Virus record (IMG/VR): IMGVR_UViG_3300009370_000101
Location: 1-32,846 of that record
Length of the DNA stretch: 32,846 bases
Reading direction: 5' to 3' (one strand)
From: a virus
Shown here: piece by piece, positions 6,441-11,840 of the stretch
How positions within the stretch are numbered: the first letter of the stretch is position 1
Layout of the letters: each line of letters starts with the position of its first letter
Translations under genes and position numbers: made by a program
The notes under the pieces: generated by a model
Told to the model about the DNA's origin: nothing
Seen by the model: only the letters and a program-made list of their open reading frames with translations
Databases searched by the model: none

Positions 6441-7249
6441 ATCTCTTTCTCCTCTGGTCTAATAATTTTATCTAATTTACCAACAATATCAAACTGCCTA
6501 GCAGGAGAATATCTTTTTACTACGGTGTTAAAAGCATTATACAAACGCCAACCATCTCTTGAACGCTTGAAAGCATCATGTGTTGGGTTCTCCCATAGCT
6601 TATCAACGTAACCAATATGTGACCACGACATAAGCTTATCCCTACCTGCCCTAAGATATGCGCTGGCAAGCTTGCGATCATCAATCGTTATAGACTTTAA
6701 ATTGCGTACCATTTCCCCTAGCTTGGGAATATTTTTAAGGTACTTGTTTATTCCTTCCTCCATAACAGAATTAATATTGTGAATGTTACCGCTAGTATGC
6801 TTAATATTAAAAGCAATCTCACCTGTTATAGCCATATTGTCGCAAACAAAAACATTACCTCCTATTGTACCCTTCGCTGCAAACTTGCTAAGGTTTGAGT
6901 GTCGGAAGCCCATAGTAGGTTCCATTTCGTCTGTAAAATACTGGGAAATAACTGTTGGCCTACCCATAAGTTCTGTTTCAAACTTAATATAGCCAAACAA
7001 ATCGCCACCGTCATCACTAACGCCCCACCTAGTTCTTTTTAAATCGATAGGCATACCCTTATTCTGGCATACTCCATCTATAGCATTTACAATATCGTAA
7101 TGCTGGATACCCCTCCATCTTTGAGTGCGAGCAAGAGTTTTTGTATGCCCTGACCGCCCGATATATTCATGTACTGCCTCTGGTACTGGAACATCCCTTA
7201 ACTCATGTACTTTTACTTCATGTGCGCCACAATGTAACATTAGTCCCAT
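6431..7249 (-). CDS. DUF932-family protein
   Basis: This 272-aa protein matches the DUF932 layout: an R-W-S/G-like region (KRTRWGVSDDGGDLFGYIKF), then GFRHSNLSKFAAKGTIGGNVFVCDN (about 114-138, the 'R-S-D/N ... G--VFVCDN' core), then EIAFNIKHTSGN with the conserved K-H, and a long helical C-terminus. DUF932 proteins are common on plasmids and phages near recombination genes, but their biochemical role is not established. Here the gene directly precedes the exonuclease/annealing-protein pair with overlaps on both sides (10 nt each). That placement fits the known association with recombination modules. The start at 7249 follows AAAGGA at acceptable spacing; an in-frame ATG three codons later is an alternative. 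Confidence 0.7.
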   Translation of the reverse strand: MGLMLHCGAHEVKVHELRDVPVPEAVHEYIGRSGHTKTLARTQRWRGIQHYDIVNAIDGVCQNKGMPIDLKRTRWGVSDDGGDLFGYIKFETELMGRPTVISQYFTDEMEPTMGFRHSNLSKFAAKGTIGGNVFVCDNMAITGEIAFNIKHTSGNIHNINSVMEEGINKYLKNIPKLGEMVRNLKSITIDDRKLASAYLRAGRDKLMSWSHIGYVDKLWENPTHDAFKRSRDGWRLYNAFNTVVKRYSPARQFDIVGKLDKIIRPEEKEICF

Positions 7250-7545
7250 AGTAATTGTCCTTTCTTAATACGTTTAAGTTTATCCTTAGACCATCGCCTT
7301 TGGATATAGTGAACACGCTGCTTAGATATACCCCACAAATCTCCTAGTTCTTGTAAGGTCATACCCTTATTCAACTGCCTTAACAAAGTCTTGTCTCTTT
7401 TATTTGGCTTTGTTAATGGAGGCCTACCCCTATTGAAATACCTCTGGTCGTACAATTTATTTAAATCACTAAGCTGTAAGTCTTTAATCTTTTTACCCTT
7501 TGCATATTTTTTAGCTTTAAGCTTTACACCATTTTTCAAGCTCAT
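7240..7545 (-). CDS. Sigma-70 region 4-like helix-turn-helix DNA-binding protein
   Basis: This 101-aa protein is strongly basic. Residues 62-85 (MTLQELGDLWGISKQRVHYI followed by QRRW) form a helix-turn-helix of the sigma-70 region-4/resolvase type, preceded by RGRPPLTKPNKRDKTLLRQL. The GRPP phrase is AT-hook-like. It could be a transcription regulator of the phage or a sigma-like recruitment factor; with no other sigma regions present, full sigma function is unlikely. It lies in the middle of the leftward operon, overlapping the DUF932 gene by 10 nt. It is the only clear HTH regulator in the window, which makes it the best candidate for binding one of the repeat families (inference). Confidence 0.65.
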   Translation of the reverse strand: MSLKNGVKLKAKKYAKGKKIKDLQLSDLNKLYDQRYFNRGRPPLTKPNKRDKTLLRQLNKGMTLQELGDLWGISKQRVHYIQRRWSKDKLKRIKKGQLLWD

Positions 7546-7794
7546 TTACTCTAGCCTCCCACAATCTATTGTAGTAGGAGTGCAATGAACAAACTTCCAG
7601 CTTTCCTCTACGGCTTTAAGATTAGGGAGATTACGCTTACCCGTGTACTCTATTTGTGGGTATACCCCTTGGCGTAACGGGTCAACATGGGTTTCTAACA
7701 GGGGGATAATAAACTTATCACCCATATAAAAGAATGCCCATAAAATAACTAAAGAAAAAACTAAGGATATAAGCATCATCTGATATTTACTCAT
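7546..7794 (-). CDS. Small single-pass membrane protein
   Basis: The start is taken at ATG 7794 because AAGGGGG lies 5 nt upstream; a GTG five codons earlier is in frame but lacks a ribosome site. The 82-aa product begins SKYQMMLISLVFSLVILWAF, then FYMGDKFII, one N-terminal transmembrane helix. A soluble tail with two cysteines (VHCTPTTIDCG) follows. Its stop directly precedes the HTH gene start, and the start overlaps the upstream gene end by 8 nt. Function is unknown. The two tail cysteines could be disulphide-bonded if the tail faces the periplasm. Confidence 0.6.
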   Translation of the reverse strand: MSKYQMMLISLVFSLVILWAFFYMGDKFIIPLLETHVDPLRQGVYPQIEYTGKRNLPNLKAVEESWKFVHCTPTTIDCGRLE

Positions 7795-8164
7795 AGTTAC
7801 CCCCTTCACCTAATGATTCATAACCTGCTGGATAACACCCCAACCCCCTGATTAGCGCCTTAACTTGACGAATTTCCTCAACTAATCTTGCTACCTGCTC
7901 TTCAAACATGGGGATACCAAACTGCCTTAGTTGTACGGTAATAGTTTCCGTTACCAACTTCCATCCTATTACACGCAAATCGCTACCAACTCTTGTAGGC
8001 TTATGGTATGTAAAGGGTCGCTCTTCAGGAGCGCAAAGAGGTCTGCTAGTTTGGAATGCCTGACGCAAGGACTTTAATTCCGCTTGGTATTGGCGATATA
8101 AAGCTCTCTTTTTTTCATCTACTGGTACTCGCTCACCTGATCTAGTTAATCTTGTTTCGCTCAT
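7787..8164 (-). CDS. Hypothetical coiled-coil-like protein, 125 aa
   Basis: An unrecognised protein. Residues 16-40 (EKKRALYRQYQAELKSLRQA) are a charged helix, the middle RVIGWKLVTETITVQLRQFG looks beta/alpha, and residues 87-110 (EEQVARLVEEIRQVKALIRG) form a second amphipathic helix. There are no cysteine clusters or membrane segments. AGGAGG lies 8 nt upstream of ATG 8164. It overlaps the gene before it (8142-8164) and the one after it (7787-7794), so it sits inside the coupled leftward operon. Function unknown. Confidence 0.6.
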   Translation of the reverse strand: MSETRLTRSGERVPVDEKKRALYRQYQAELKSLRQAFQTSRPLCAPEERPFTYHKPTRVGSDLRVIGWKLVTETITVQLRQFGIPMFEEQVARLVEEIRQVKALIRGLGCYPAGYESLGEGGNYE

Positions 8165-8420
8165 CTTTATTACCTCCTGTTGGTTGAGTAATTAACTGTC
8201 CTTGCCCATCCATTATCTTATGGTCGTCCTTACAAAATAAGTAATAGGCATGATCCTTAATCATACTTGCAAACTCTTCTACCTCATGCGCTTCTAACAA
8301 CTGGCCCTTGCGATCCTCTTTGTATGTTAGAAAATACCAAAGATCAATCAAGGCGTACAAAGCAGCTTCCGTAAGATTAGACATAGCCTTAATCTTAAGT
8401 CTGTATTTTGTTTCTTCCAT
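8142..8420 (-). CDS. Hypothetical protein, 92 aa, first gene after the 240-bp gap
   Basis: The product has an N-terminal helical region (ATEAALYALIDLWYFLTYKE-like, residues about 16-36) that is aromatic-rich, then EVEEFASMIKDHAYYLFCKD, and a polar tail ending in GGNKDERNKIN. It is not recognisably a membrane protein because charged residues interrupt the hydrophobic run. GAAAGGAAAG precedes ATG 8420 at good spacing. It is the first gene of the large coupled leftward unit below the gap 8421-8660, so the promoter for that unit may lie in the gap. Function unknown. Confidence 0.6.
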   Translation of the reverse strand: MEETKYRLKIKAMSNLTEAALYALIDLWYFLTYKEDRKGQLLEAHEVEEFASMIKDHAYYLFCKDDHKIMDGQGQLITQPTGGNKDERNKIN

Positions 8421-8660
8421 ACTCTTTCCTTTCGTATCTATAGGGAATTAATAAGGTGCTGGCTTCCTGCTATTAGGTAGTTTATGCAAGCGTTTTCCAA
8501 GGGAATCTACCGTCTACGGTTGACACTATACTTAGGGCAATGAAAGGAGCAAACCCTTAGTCCGATCTAAGGAAAACTCCACGCTTACACCCAATAGTAT
8601 AGCGCATAGCAAGCATTTTTAGTCCCTGCCAGCGTGGGTCTGACTGTCAGGAGAGGTTAA
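8421..8660 (-). other. 240-bp gene-free segment with nested dyads (possible leader/promoter)
   Basis: No credible gene is visible. Read leftward, GGAG...CTCC encloses CCTTAG-ATCGGA-CTAAGG (plus positions about 8555-8577), followed by ACCGT-AG-ACGGT near 8510-8521. A 7-bp inverted pair CTATACT/AGTATAG (near 8525 and 8597) also spans the segment. Leftward TATACT and TATAGT hexamers could be -10 boxes, but their -35 partners are weak. A structured leader or operator for the leftward operon starting at 8420 is plausible. Confidence 0.4.
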
Positions 8661-8906
8661 TTAAGTAGACCCCCTTGGGTTCCCAACCAACCAAAGTCTT
8701 TTAACATCGTGATCGGTACGCAAACCTTCTTCTCCAAATGACCACATAATAAATTTAGGCATTCCAACAGGGTGATCCCATTTCTCTATGAACTTATCAA
8801 ACGCATCACGCTCACCATTCGCAGAAAGGGAATCTTGTTGCACCTGATATGAACCTTTTGAATCAATCTTACGCACAGCACCTATGAAATAGTACCTGTT
8901 AATCAT
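8661..8906 (-). CDS. Hypothetical protein, 81 aa
   Basis: A small globular protein of unknown family: NRYYFIGAVRKIDSKGSYQV, then NGERDAFDKFIEKWDHPVGM, then FIMWSFGEEGLRTDHDVKRL and WLVGNPRG. Alternating strands and a central helix suggest an alpha/beta fold. There are no cysteines and no membrane segment. It starts with an ATGA overlap on the gene upstream and ends at the gene-free gap, so it is the last member of a three-gene coupled run (9336 to 8661). A broadly similar 'Y-F-GA-R ... F--KW' layout occurs in small phage proteins; no function known. Confidence 0.6.
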   Translation of the reverse strand: MINRYYFIGAVRKIDSKGSYQVQQDSLSANGERDAFDKFIEKWDHPVGMPKFIMWSFGEEGLRTDHDVKRLWLVGNPRGST

Positions 8907-9154
8907 CTTTCTATCCCCTCCAATCTCTGATATAACTTCTCTTCTCTCTTACCGTTACGCAACAAACCACAATAAGAGTCCCATACATAGTTACTAAATT
9001 TATCGCTATTAAATTTAAAATTACGGGAGGATAAGAATTCAACCCAAGGTTCACAGAGGAATTTAACAGAGGCATGGGAATATGCTCTAGGGATAACTTC
9101 AAACAAGGTATTGGCTAGTTGCTCAGCAATGCCAATGTAGTCTTTCTTACTCAT
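8903..9154 (-). CDS. Hypothetical phage protein, 83 aa ('NFKFNSDKF' family)
   Basis: The product begins KKDYIGIAEQLANTLFEVIP and contains FLSSRNFKFNSDKFSNYVWD. The motif N-x-x-F-(D/N)-x-x-(R/K)-F after a helix resembles a common family of small phage proteins of unknown function that begin 'K-Y--IA'. The C-terminal tail is basic (NGKREEKLYQRLEGIER). ATGA overlaps (4 nt) link it to both neighbours, so the three small genes are translationally coupled. An ATG in another frame at 9102 also gives an open frame, but it lacks the coupling and is a shadow. Confidence 0.6.
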   Translation of the reverse strand: MSKKDYIGIAEQLANTLFEVIPRAYSHASVKFLCEPWVEFLSSRNFKFNSDKFSNYVWDSYCGLLRNGKREEKLYQRLEGIER

Positions 9155-9336
9155 TTGGCCTCCTCCTGTTTATTAACTTCTTCAATAGTCTCATCTTTAA
9201 AGTCTACATCTTTACAAGTATTATATTCTCCTGCATATATTTTATCTTTTGCATCCTCTTCAGATTTAGCACGCACTTGATAATGTGATATGCAGGTTGA
9301 GCTTGTAACTACTGTATACATACTAGAGTTTGACAT
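9151..9336 (-). CDS. Hypothetical small protein, 61 aa
   Basis: Layout: MYTVVTSSTCISHYQVRAKS, then EEDAKDKIYAGEYNTCKDVD, then DETIEEVNKQ. The pattern 'Y-V ... Y-V-A-s-EEA--KI--GEY' is typical of small phage proteins with a strand-strand-helix fold and unknown role. GAGGTGAG lies just upstream of ATG 9336. It is the first gene of the three-gene run and sits below the gene-free region 9337-9626, so a promoter for this run is expected there. Confidence 0.6.
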   Translation of the reverse strand: MSNSSMYTVVTSSTCISHYQVRAKSEEDAKDKIYAGEYNTCKDVDFKDETIEEVNKQEEAK

Positions 9337-9534
9337 TGCTCACCTCGCAGAAATAAGAACACACCTTCTCTCACATCACTCCTACCCAAGTCTTAGGATA
9401 GGTGATGGCTGGCGGAGCCAATATTGAGAAGATGCATCCTATTTAGTTAGTAAATTAAGGGAATTTCCCTGCACCCTAGACACCATATATAGAGTACAGG
9501 GAATCCCCACCCTCCCCCTTGTGTGAGGAGAGTT
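9337..9534. other. Gene-free spacer with GGGAA-type dyads
   Basis: No gene is seen. An inverted repeat TTCCCTG (9465-9471) / CAGGGAA (9497-9503) encloses a 25-nt loop, and GGGAATTTCCC is itself palindromic (about 9460-9470). A short TGGCT/AGCCA hairpin lies near 9407-9421. These could be operators or parts of a leader for the leftward run starting at 9336. No convincing promoter pair was found. Confidence 0.4.
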
Positions 9535-9618
9535 AAAAAAAGGGAACGCACATACGCTATACCACTCGGCCAAGGAGGTATGCACAGTTAGTTTGTGGTG
9601 TTAGAGTAGTACGTTCCC
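9535..9618 (-). terminator. Large branched RNA structure with U-tract, leftward (terminator or structured RNA)
   Basis: Read leftward, GGGAACGTAC (plus 9609-9618) pairs over 10 bp (one G-U) with GTGCGTTCCC (plus 9542-9551), followed by seven U's (plus A-run 9535-9541). The enclosed RNA can form CACA/TGTG with a 7-nt loop and GCATACC/GGTAT-a-GC with one bulge, making a three-way junction. It starts 8 nt below the stop of the leftward gene at 9627, so it is at least the terminator of the tiny-gene operon. It is longer and more branched than a simple terminator. Confidence 0.65.
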
Positions 9619-9626
9619 CATTCTTG

Positions 9627-9806
9627 CTACGCCTGATACCATCTACCCGTATCAGGGTCTTTCTTTAACACTACATCACAACGCTTTAGCTTAGCCCGTA
9701 ACTTCCTAGTATGTCGGCCATCATTCGCTTCTGCGTGTTCCTGAAGCTTCCTAGGGGAAAGGGAATTAAGCCATTTCCTAGAAGCCTTTACTAATCTACC
9801 AGACAT
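9627..9806 (-). CDS. Small basic protein, 59 aa
   Basis: ATG 9806 is chosen because GGAG lies 7 nt upstream; the longer frame from 9833 has no ribosome site and would overlap the upstream gene. The product (MSGRLVKASRKWLNSLSPRK, then LQEHAEANDGRHTRKLRAKL, then KRCDVVLKKDPDTGRWYQA) is rich in Arg/Lys and helical, with a terminal strand. This composition suits nucleic-acid binding, for example a host-takeover or regulatory protein, but the family is not recognised. It is the last gene of a run of tiny genes (10315 to 9627) and is followed by the branched U-tract structure. Confidence 0.55.
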   Translation of the reverse strand: MSGRLVKASRKWLNSLSPRKLQEHAEANDGRHTRKLRAKLKRCDVVLKKDPDTGRWYQA

Positions 9807-9825
9807 AGTAATTCTCCAGTATAGG

Positions 9826-9981
9826 TTAAACAAGCCCGTAGAGAATAGCTTTGCTCACTACGGTATTAGTGCAACATGATTCACAGTAACCTTGCTGTTG
9901 ATCTACTTCTACTTGTGCTTCTTCTCCACATTCACTACACAATCCAACATCTTCTAATCCTTCTAGTCTATCTTCTTTCAT
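9826..9981 (-). CDS. Tiny zinc-ribbon protein, 51 aa
   Basis: ATG 9981 follows AGGAGC with 6-nt spacing and opens a frame of 51 codons ending TAA at 9828-9826. The product (MKEDRLEGLEDVGLCSECGE, then EAQVEVDQQQGYCESCCTN, then TVVSKAILYGLV) has Cys-x2-Cys at residues 15-18 and Cys-x2-Cys-Cys at 33-37, a four-cysteine zinc ribbon. Such miniature ribbons occur in phage early regions and may bind host polymerase or nucleic acid. It is too short to be found by common length cut-offs. The next gene starts 20 nt downstream with its own ribosome site. Confidence 0.65.
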   Translation of the reverse strand: MKEDRLEGLEDVGLCSECGEEAQVEVDQQQGYCESCCTNTVVSKAILYGLV

Positions 9982-9982
9982 G

Positions 9983-10075
9983 TTAATGCTCCTGTTTATG
10001 TGTTATTACCAAGGCTAGGTATGCAATTCCTAGTACAACTACACATACAGTTAGCCATACCAATATCTCAAACAT
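9983..10075 (-). CDS. Tiny membrane peptide, 30 aa
   Basis: ATG 10075 lies 6 nt after GGAG and opens a frame encoding MFEILVWLTVCVVVLGIAYL followed by ALVITHKQEH, stop TAA at 9985-9983. Residues 3-24 form a single hydrophobic helix with a short polar tail. The gene ends within the ribosome site/start region of the zinc-ribbon gene, so the two are probably coupled. Good ribosome site, clean hydrophobic helix and tight spacing support it despite the length. Inner-membrane localisation is expected; role unknown. Confidence 0.55.
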   Translation of the reverse strand: MFEILVWLTVCVVVLGIAYLALVITHKQEH

Positions 10076-10180
10076 ACATCGCTCCTGTATTACGGGAATT
10101 TGTAAGATGGGAATTTTATACCACAAGATAAATTAACCTACCCCGTTATAGGCTTCCCTAGGCTTTGACTATCATACTTC

Positions 10181-10204
10181 TCTAACCTATTGATTTATAA
10201 GGCC
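10181..10204 (+). repeat. 24-bp direct repeat, copy 1 (partner at 11410-11433)
   Basis: The 24 bp here match 11410-11433 in direct orientation at 22 of 24 positions; the two differences are an adjacent A/T swap. The element is TCTAACCTA followed by the core TTGATTT-WW-AAGGCC. It lies just below the 36-aa membrane-peptide gene, partly overlapping its stop codon at 10205 side, and is the distant member of the iteron-like family described at 11295-11634. Confidence 0.85.
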
Positions 10205-10315
10205 TTACCTCATATAACTACTAAACGCTAGCAATATACCAGATGCGCTTATACCTATAATTAACAATAACTTAGCTAATACCTCGAATAGCTCCCTAAT
10301 ATCATTCTCATTCAT
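10205..10315 (-). CDS. Tiny membrane peptide, 36 aa
   Basis: ATG 10315 follows AAGGGGGTG with about 9-nt spacing and opens a frame encoding MNENDIRELFEVLAKLLLII then GISASGILLAFSSYMR, stop TAA at 10207-10205. A short acidic amphipathic start leads into a hydrophobic helix (residues 12-32). It is the first gene of the tiny-gene run. The strong ribosome site argues that it is translated. Function unknown; tiny early membrane peptides often modulate host envelope or exclusion systems, which is inference only. Confidence 0.55.
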   Translation of the reverse strand: MNENDIRELFEVLAKLLLIIGISASGILLAFSSYMR

Positions 10316-10540
10316 GCTTATTTCACCCCCTTAGGCTTAGGTAGTAAATTGCCGTTTCAATTCTGACGGCCTGATTGGCTGATTTAAGGCTTTAATTTTT
10401 TACCCTGCCTACCCTACCGACTTTTTTATTTTGTTGATATTTCGGCAGGATAAGGCCGTTACAATCGGTTTTGAATATCGGTTTACAAGCATTTTGAAAT
10501 TGGCCTGATAATCAGGTAAACTTCAAAAGGCCTGAAACGT
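10316..10540. other. Gene-free spacer upstream of the tiny-gene run
   Basis: No gene is seen. It contains one iteron-like core TGATTTAAGGC (10380-10390), a perfect 13-bp palindrome CCTGATAATCAGG (10504-10516), and repeated GGCCTGAT/GGCCTGAA phrases (10368, 10502, 10529). These resemble operator half-sites shared with the 11123-11760 region. A promoter for the leftward run starting at 10315 should lie here, but no convincing -35/-10 pair was found. Confidence 0.45.
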
Positions 10541-10576
10541 AAAAAACCCCTTAAACCGTAAAGGCCTAAGGGGTTT
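10541..10576 (-). terminator. Rho-independent terminator of the 174-aa gene (leftward)
   Basis: AAACCCCTTA (10544-10553) pairs perfectly with TAAGGGGTTT (10567-10576) over 10 bp, with a 13-nt loop. Read leftward the hairpin is followed by UUUUUU (plus A-run 10541-10546, part of the stem). It lies 22 nt below the stop of the leftward gene at 10598. Read rightward there is no T-tract, so it is directional. Confidence 0.85.
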
Positions 10577-10597
10577 AATACCTTGAAAATTAAAGGC

Positions 10598-11122
10598 TTA
10601 CCAATGTAAATCGTCCATCGTATAAGGCTTATTATCTGCTAACACCTTGACATCGCTATCTTTACTGCCTTTTGATTGCTTCATGCCTCGAATAGCGTTT
10701 TTATGGTGCTTAGTATGTGGCAGGTGGCCTTCTAATGCGATTCTTAGAGCATGGTAAACCTCATTGTCAAGCCCTGCCTGCTTCAAACCATCGATAAAGT
10801 AAGCAAAGGCAGGTGCAGACTGATACATAGGCTGGCCACCTTCATTGACTATCCAGATATTACCACCTGACAACTTCTTAGAACCCGTATCCTTGTCAAT
10901 GCTTTCTCTTAACTTCATGTAACGTACCGTAATTCTACCACCTAAGACTACCTCAACGGGCTTTTCAGTAGGCTTGTTTTTACCATGCACTGCCAACTCA
11001 TCGACTACGTTTCGAGAAGTATCTAGGCCACATAACCTCACGATTTCATTACCCTTGTCCTGCCATGCTTTTAATTCTTGTTCGTATAAGCTTCCCTGCT
11101 TTGTTGATTTTGCGTTTTTCAT
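10598..11122 (-). CDS. Hypothetical early protein, 174 aa, flanked by repeats
   Basis: I do not recognise this protein. The N-terminus is helical and charged (SLYEQELKAWQDKGNEIVRL), followed by KPVEVVLGGRITVRYMKLRE, a strand-rich region, then GGNIWIVNEGGQPMYQSAPA, a helix FAYFIDGLKQAGLDNEVYHA, and a basic His/Lys tail (GHLPHTKHHKNAIRGMKQSK). The tail suggests nucleic-acid contact. AAAGGAAA precedes ATG 11122. The gene is monocistronic: it has its own terminator below and the 775-bp control region above, and members of one repeat family lie on both sides. This is the position of an early regulator or initiator-type protein, so autoregulation through the repeats is a testable idea; no initiator motif is visible. 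Confidence 0.65.
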   Translation of the reverse strand: MKNAKSTKQGSLYEQELKAWQDKGNEIVRLCGLDTSRNVVDELAVHGKNKPTEKPVEVVLGGRITVRYMKLRESIDKDTGSKKLSGGNIWIVNEGGQPMYQSAPAFAYFIDGLKQAGLDNEVYHALRIALEGHLPHTKHHKNAIRGMKQSKGSKDSDVKVLADNKPYTMDDLHW

Positions 11123-11273
11123 AACGTATTTCCTTTCAAAGGTTTATAGGGTAGTTAAGCCTTACAAGGCCTAACAAGGCAAAATTTTGCCTCAACCCTT
11201 ACAAGCAAATGCCGTGCCATTTTTGAAAAGTCTTTATTTTTCAATGACTTAGCATTTTGGGCTGTTTATTAAA

Positions 11274-11331
11274 TGCCTCATTTTGAGGCAAAAATCATTG
11301 ATATTTAAGGCGATTGCCTCATTTTGAGGCA
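11274..11331. repeat. Two identical 17-bp palindromes (TGCCTCATTTTGAGGCA)
   Basis: Perfect 17-bp copies lie at 11274-11290 and 11315-11331, 41 bp apart start to start, about four helical turns, so both face the same side of the helix. A third copy of the left 13 bases is at 11390-11402, and the half-site TTGCCTCA occurs at 11187-11194. Seven-base arms around a 3-bp centre are typical of a dimeric repressor operator. Confidence 0.9.
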
Positions 11332-11634
11332 GTCTAACTGTTTGATTTTTAAGGTGTTATTCGTTTTTAATGGGTTCAATTTTAGACGATGCCTCATTTT
11401 GAACATCGTTCTAACCTATTGATTTTAAAGGCCGTTGTCGTTTTTCTAGGTTTATTATACCTGAATTGCTTAGGCTTCCCTTACTACTGAAATGCATAAG
11501 CCTATGAATTTAAAGGCATTAAGTAATTGTAGGGGATATATGCTTTATGCTTTTATGCCTTATCTTATTGTTATTACATGAGTTATGCCTCATATTCATG
11601 CATCGTAGTTATGATAATCCTTTATAAATCAATG
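11295..11634. repeat. Iteron-like family, core TTGATTT-WW-AAGG
   Basis: Direct copies: 11295-11312 (TCATTGATATTTAAGGCG), 11333-11356, 11410-11433, and a degenerate copy at 11501-11518 (CCTATGAATTTAAAGGCA). An inverted copy lies at 11619-11634 (reverse complement CATTGATTTATAAAGG). Further direct copies lie outside at 10181-10204 and 10380-10390. Two of the copies directly follow the TGCCTCA dyads (the first ends before, the second starts after them), so the two repeat families are interleaved. Confidence 0.75.
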
Positions 11635-11765
11635 CCTTACGTTTCCCATTGCAGGGAATAGCGACCCCGAAAATGCGGGAATTCATGCGTATTATATTAA
11701 CTCATCCGTAGGGCGACACAATTTCTCCAAAAAAAAATAAAAAAAAGAAAGCCAATAAAAGGGGG

Positions 11766-11794
11766 TTGACAATTCATTAAAAGTATGATAAAAT
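11766..11794 (+). promoter_or_regulatory. Strong sigma-70 type promoter, rightward
   Basis: TTGACA at 11766-11771 is a perfect -35 box. A 17-bp spacer leads to TAAAAT at 11789-11794, a 5/6 match to the -10 consensus. Transcription would start near 11801, about 97 nt before the first rightward gene at 11898. It is the clearest promoter in the window and points to use of the host sigma-70-type polymerase for the rightward unit, at least at first. Confidence 0.8.
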
Positions 11795-11818
11795 TGAAAA
11801 TAAGAAAAAGCATTAAAG

Positions 11819-11840
11819 AAAAAACAGCCCTAAGGGGCTG
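11819..11840 (-). terminator. Leftward-facing intrinsic terminator inside the rightward leader
   Basis: CAGCCC (11825-11830) and GGGCTG (11835-11840) form a 6-bp stem with a 4-nt loop. Read leftward it is followed by UUUUUU (A-run 11819-11824), a standard terminator. Read rightward the next bases are AGAATTATTT, not a T-tract. It would stop leftward transcripts before they enter the control region; in the rightward leader it could act only as a hairpin. Confidence 0.7.

Larger units (their letters stand above)
11123..11765. promoter_or_regulatory. Divergent control region: dyads, iteron-like repeats, leftward -10 candidates
   Basis: No gene is visible in this AT-rich stretch between the leftward and rightward units. 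It holds a 16-bp palindrome AGGCAAAATTTTGCCT (11177-11192), two 17-bp TGCCTCA-TTT-TGAGGCA dyads, a third half-copy inside an ACGATG/CATCGT dyad (11388-11411), and several TTGATTT-type repeats. Leftward TATAAT hexamers occur at 11459-11454 and 11696-11691, but neither has a good -35. It is the natural site for leftward early promoters, operators and possibly a replication origin. Confidence 0.6.

Noticed and set aside
8517-8547. Rightward promoter from TTGACA near 8520
   Set aside because: No -10 box lies at 16-18 bp spacing (AAAGGA at 17 bp), and no rightward gene follows.
9542-9618. A tRNA gene, because of the 7-bp GGGAACG/CGTTCCC stem and a D-arm-like stretch
   Set aside because: No T-arm (GTTC-A--C) precedes the 3' stem on either strand, the anticodon arm is absent, and the U-tract fits a terminator. 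It is kept only as a structured RNA.
11123-11700. A CRISPR array in the repeat-rich control region
   Set aside because: Repeats are short (13-24 bp), palindromic or degenerate and unevenly spaced, with no uniform spacers and no cas genes.
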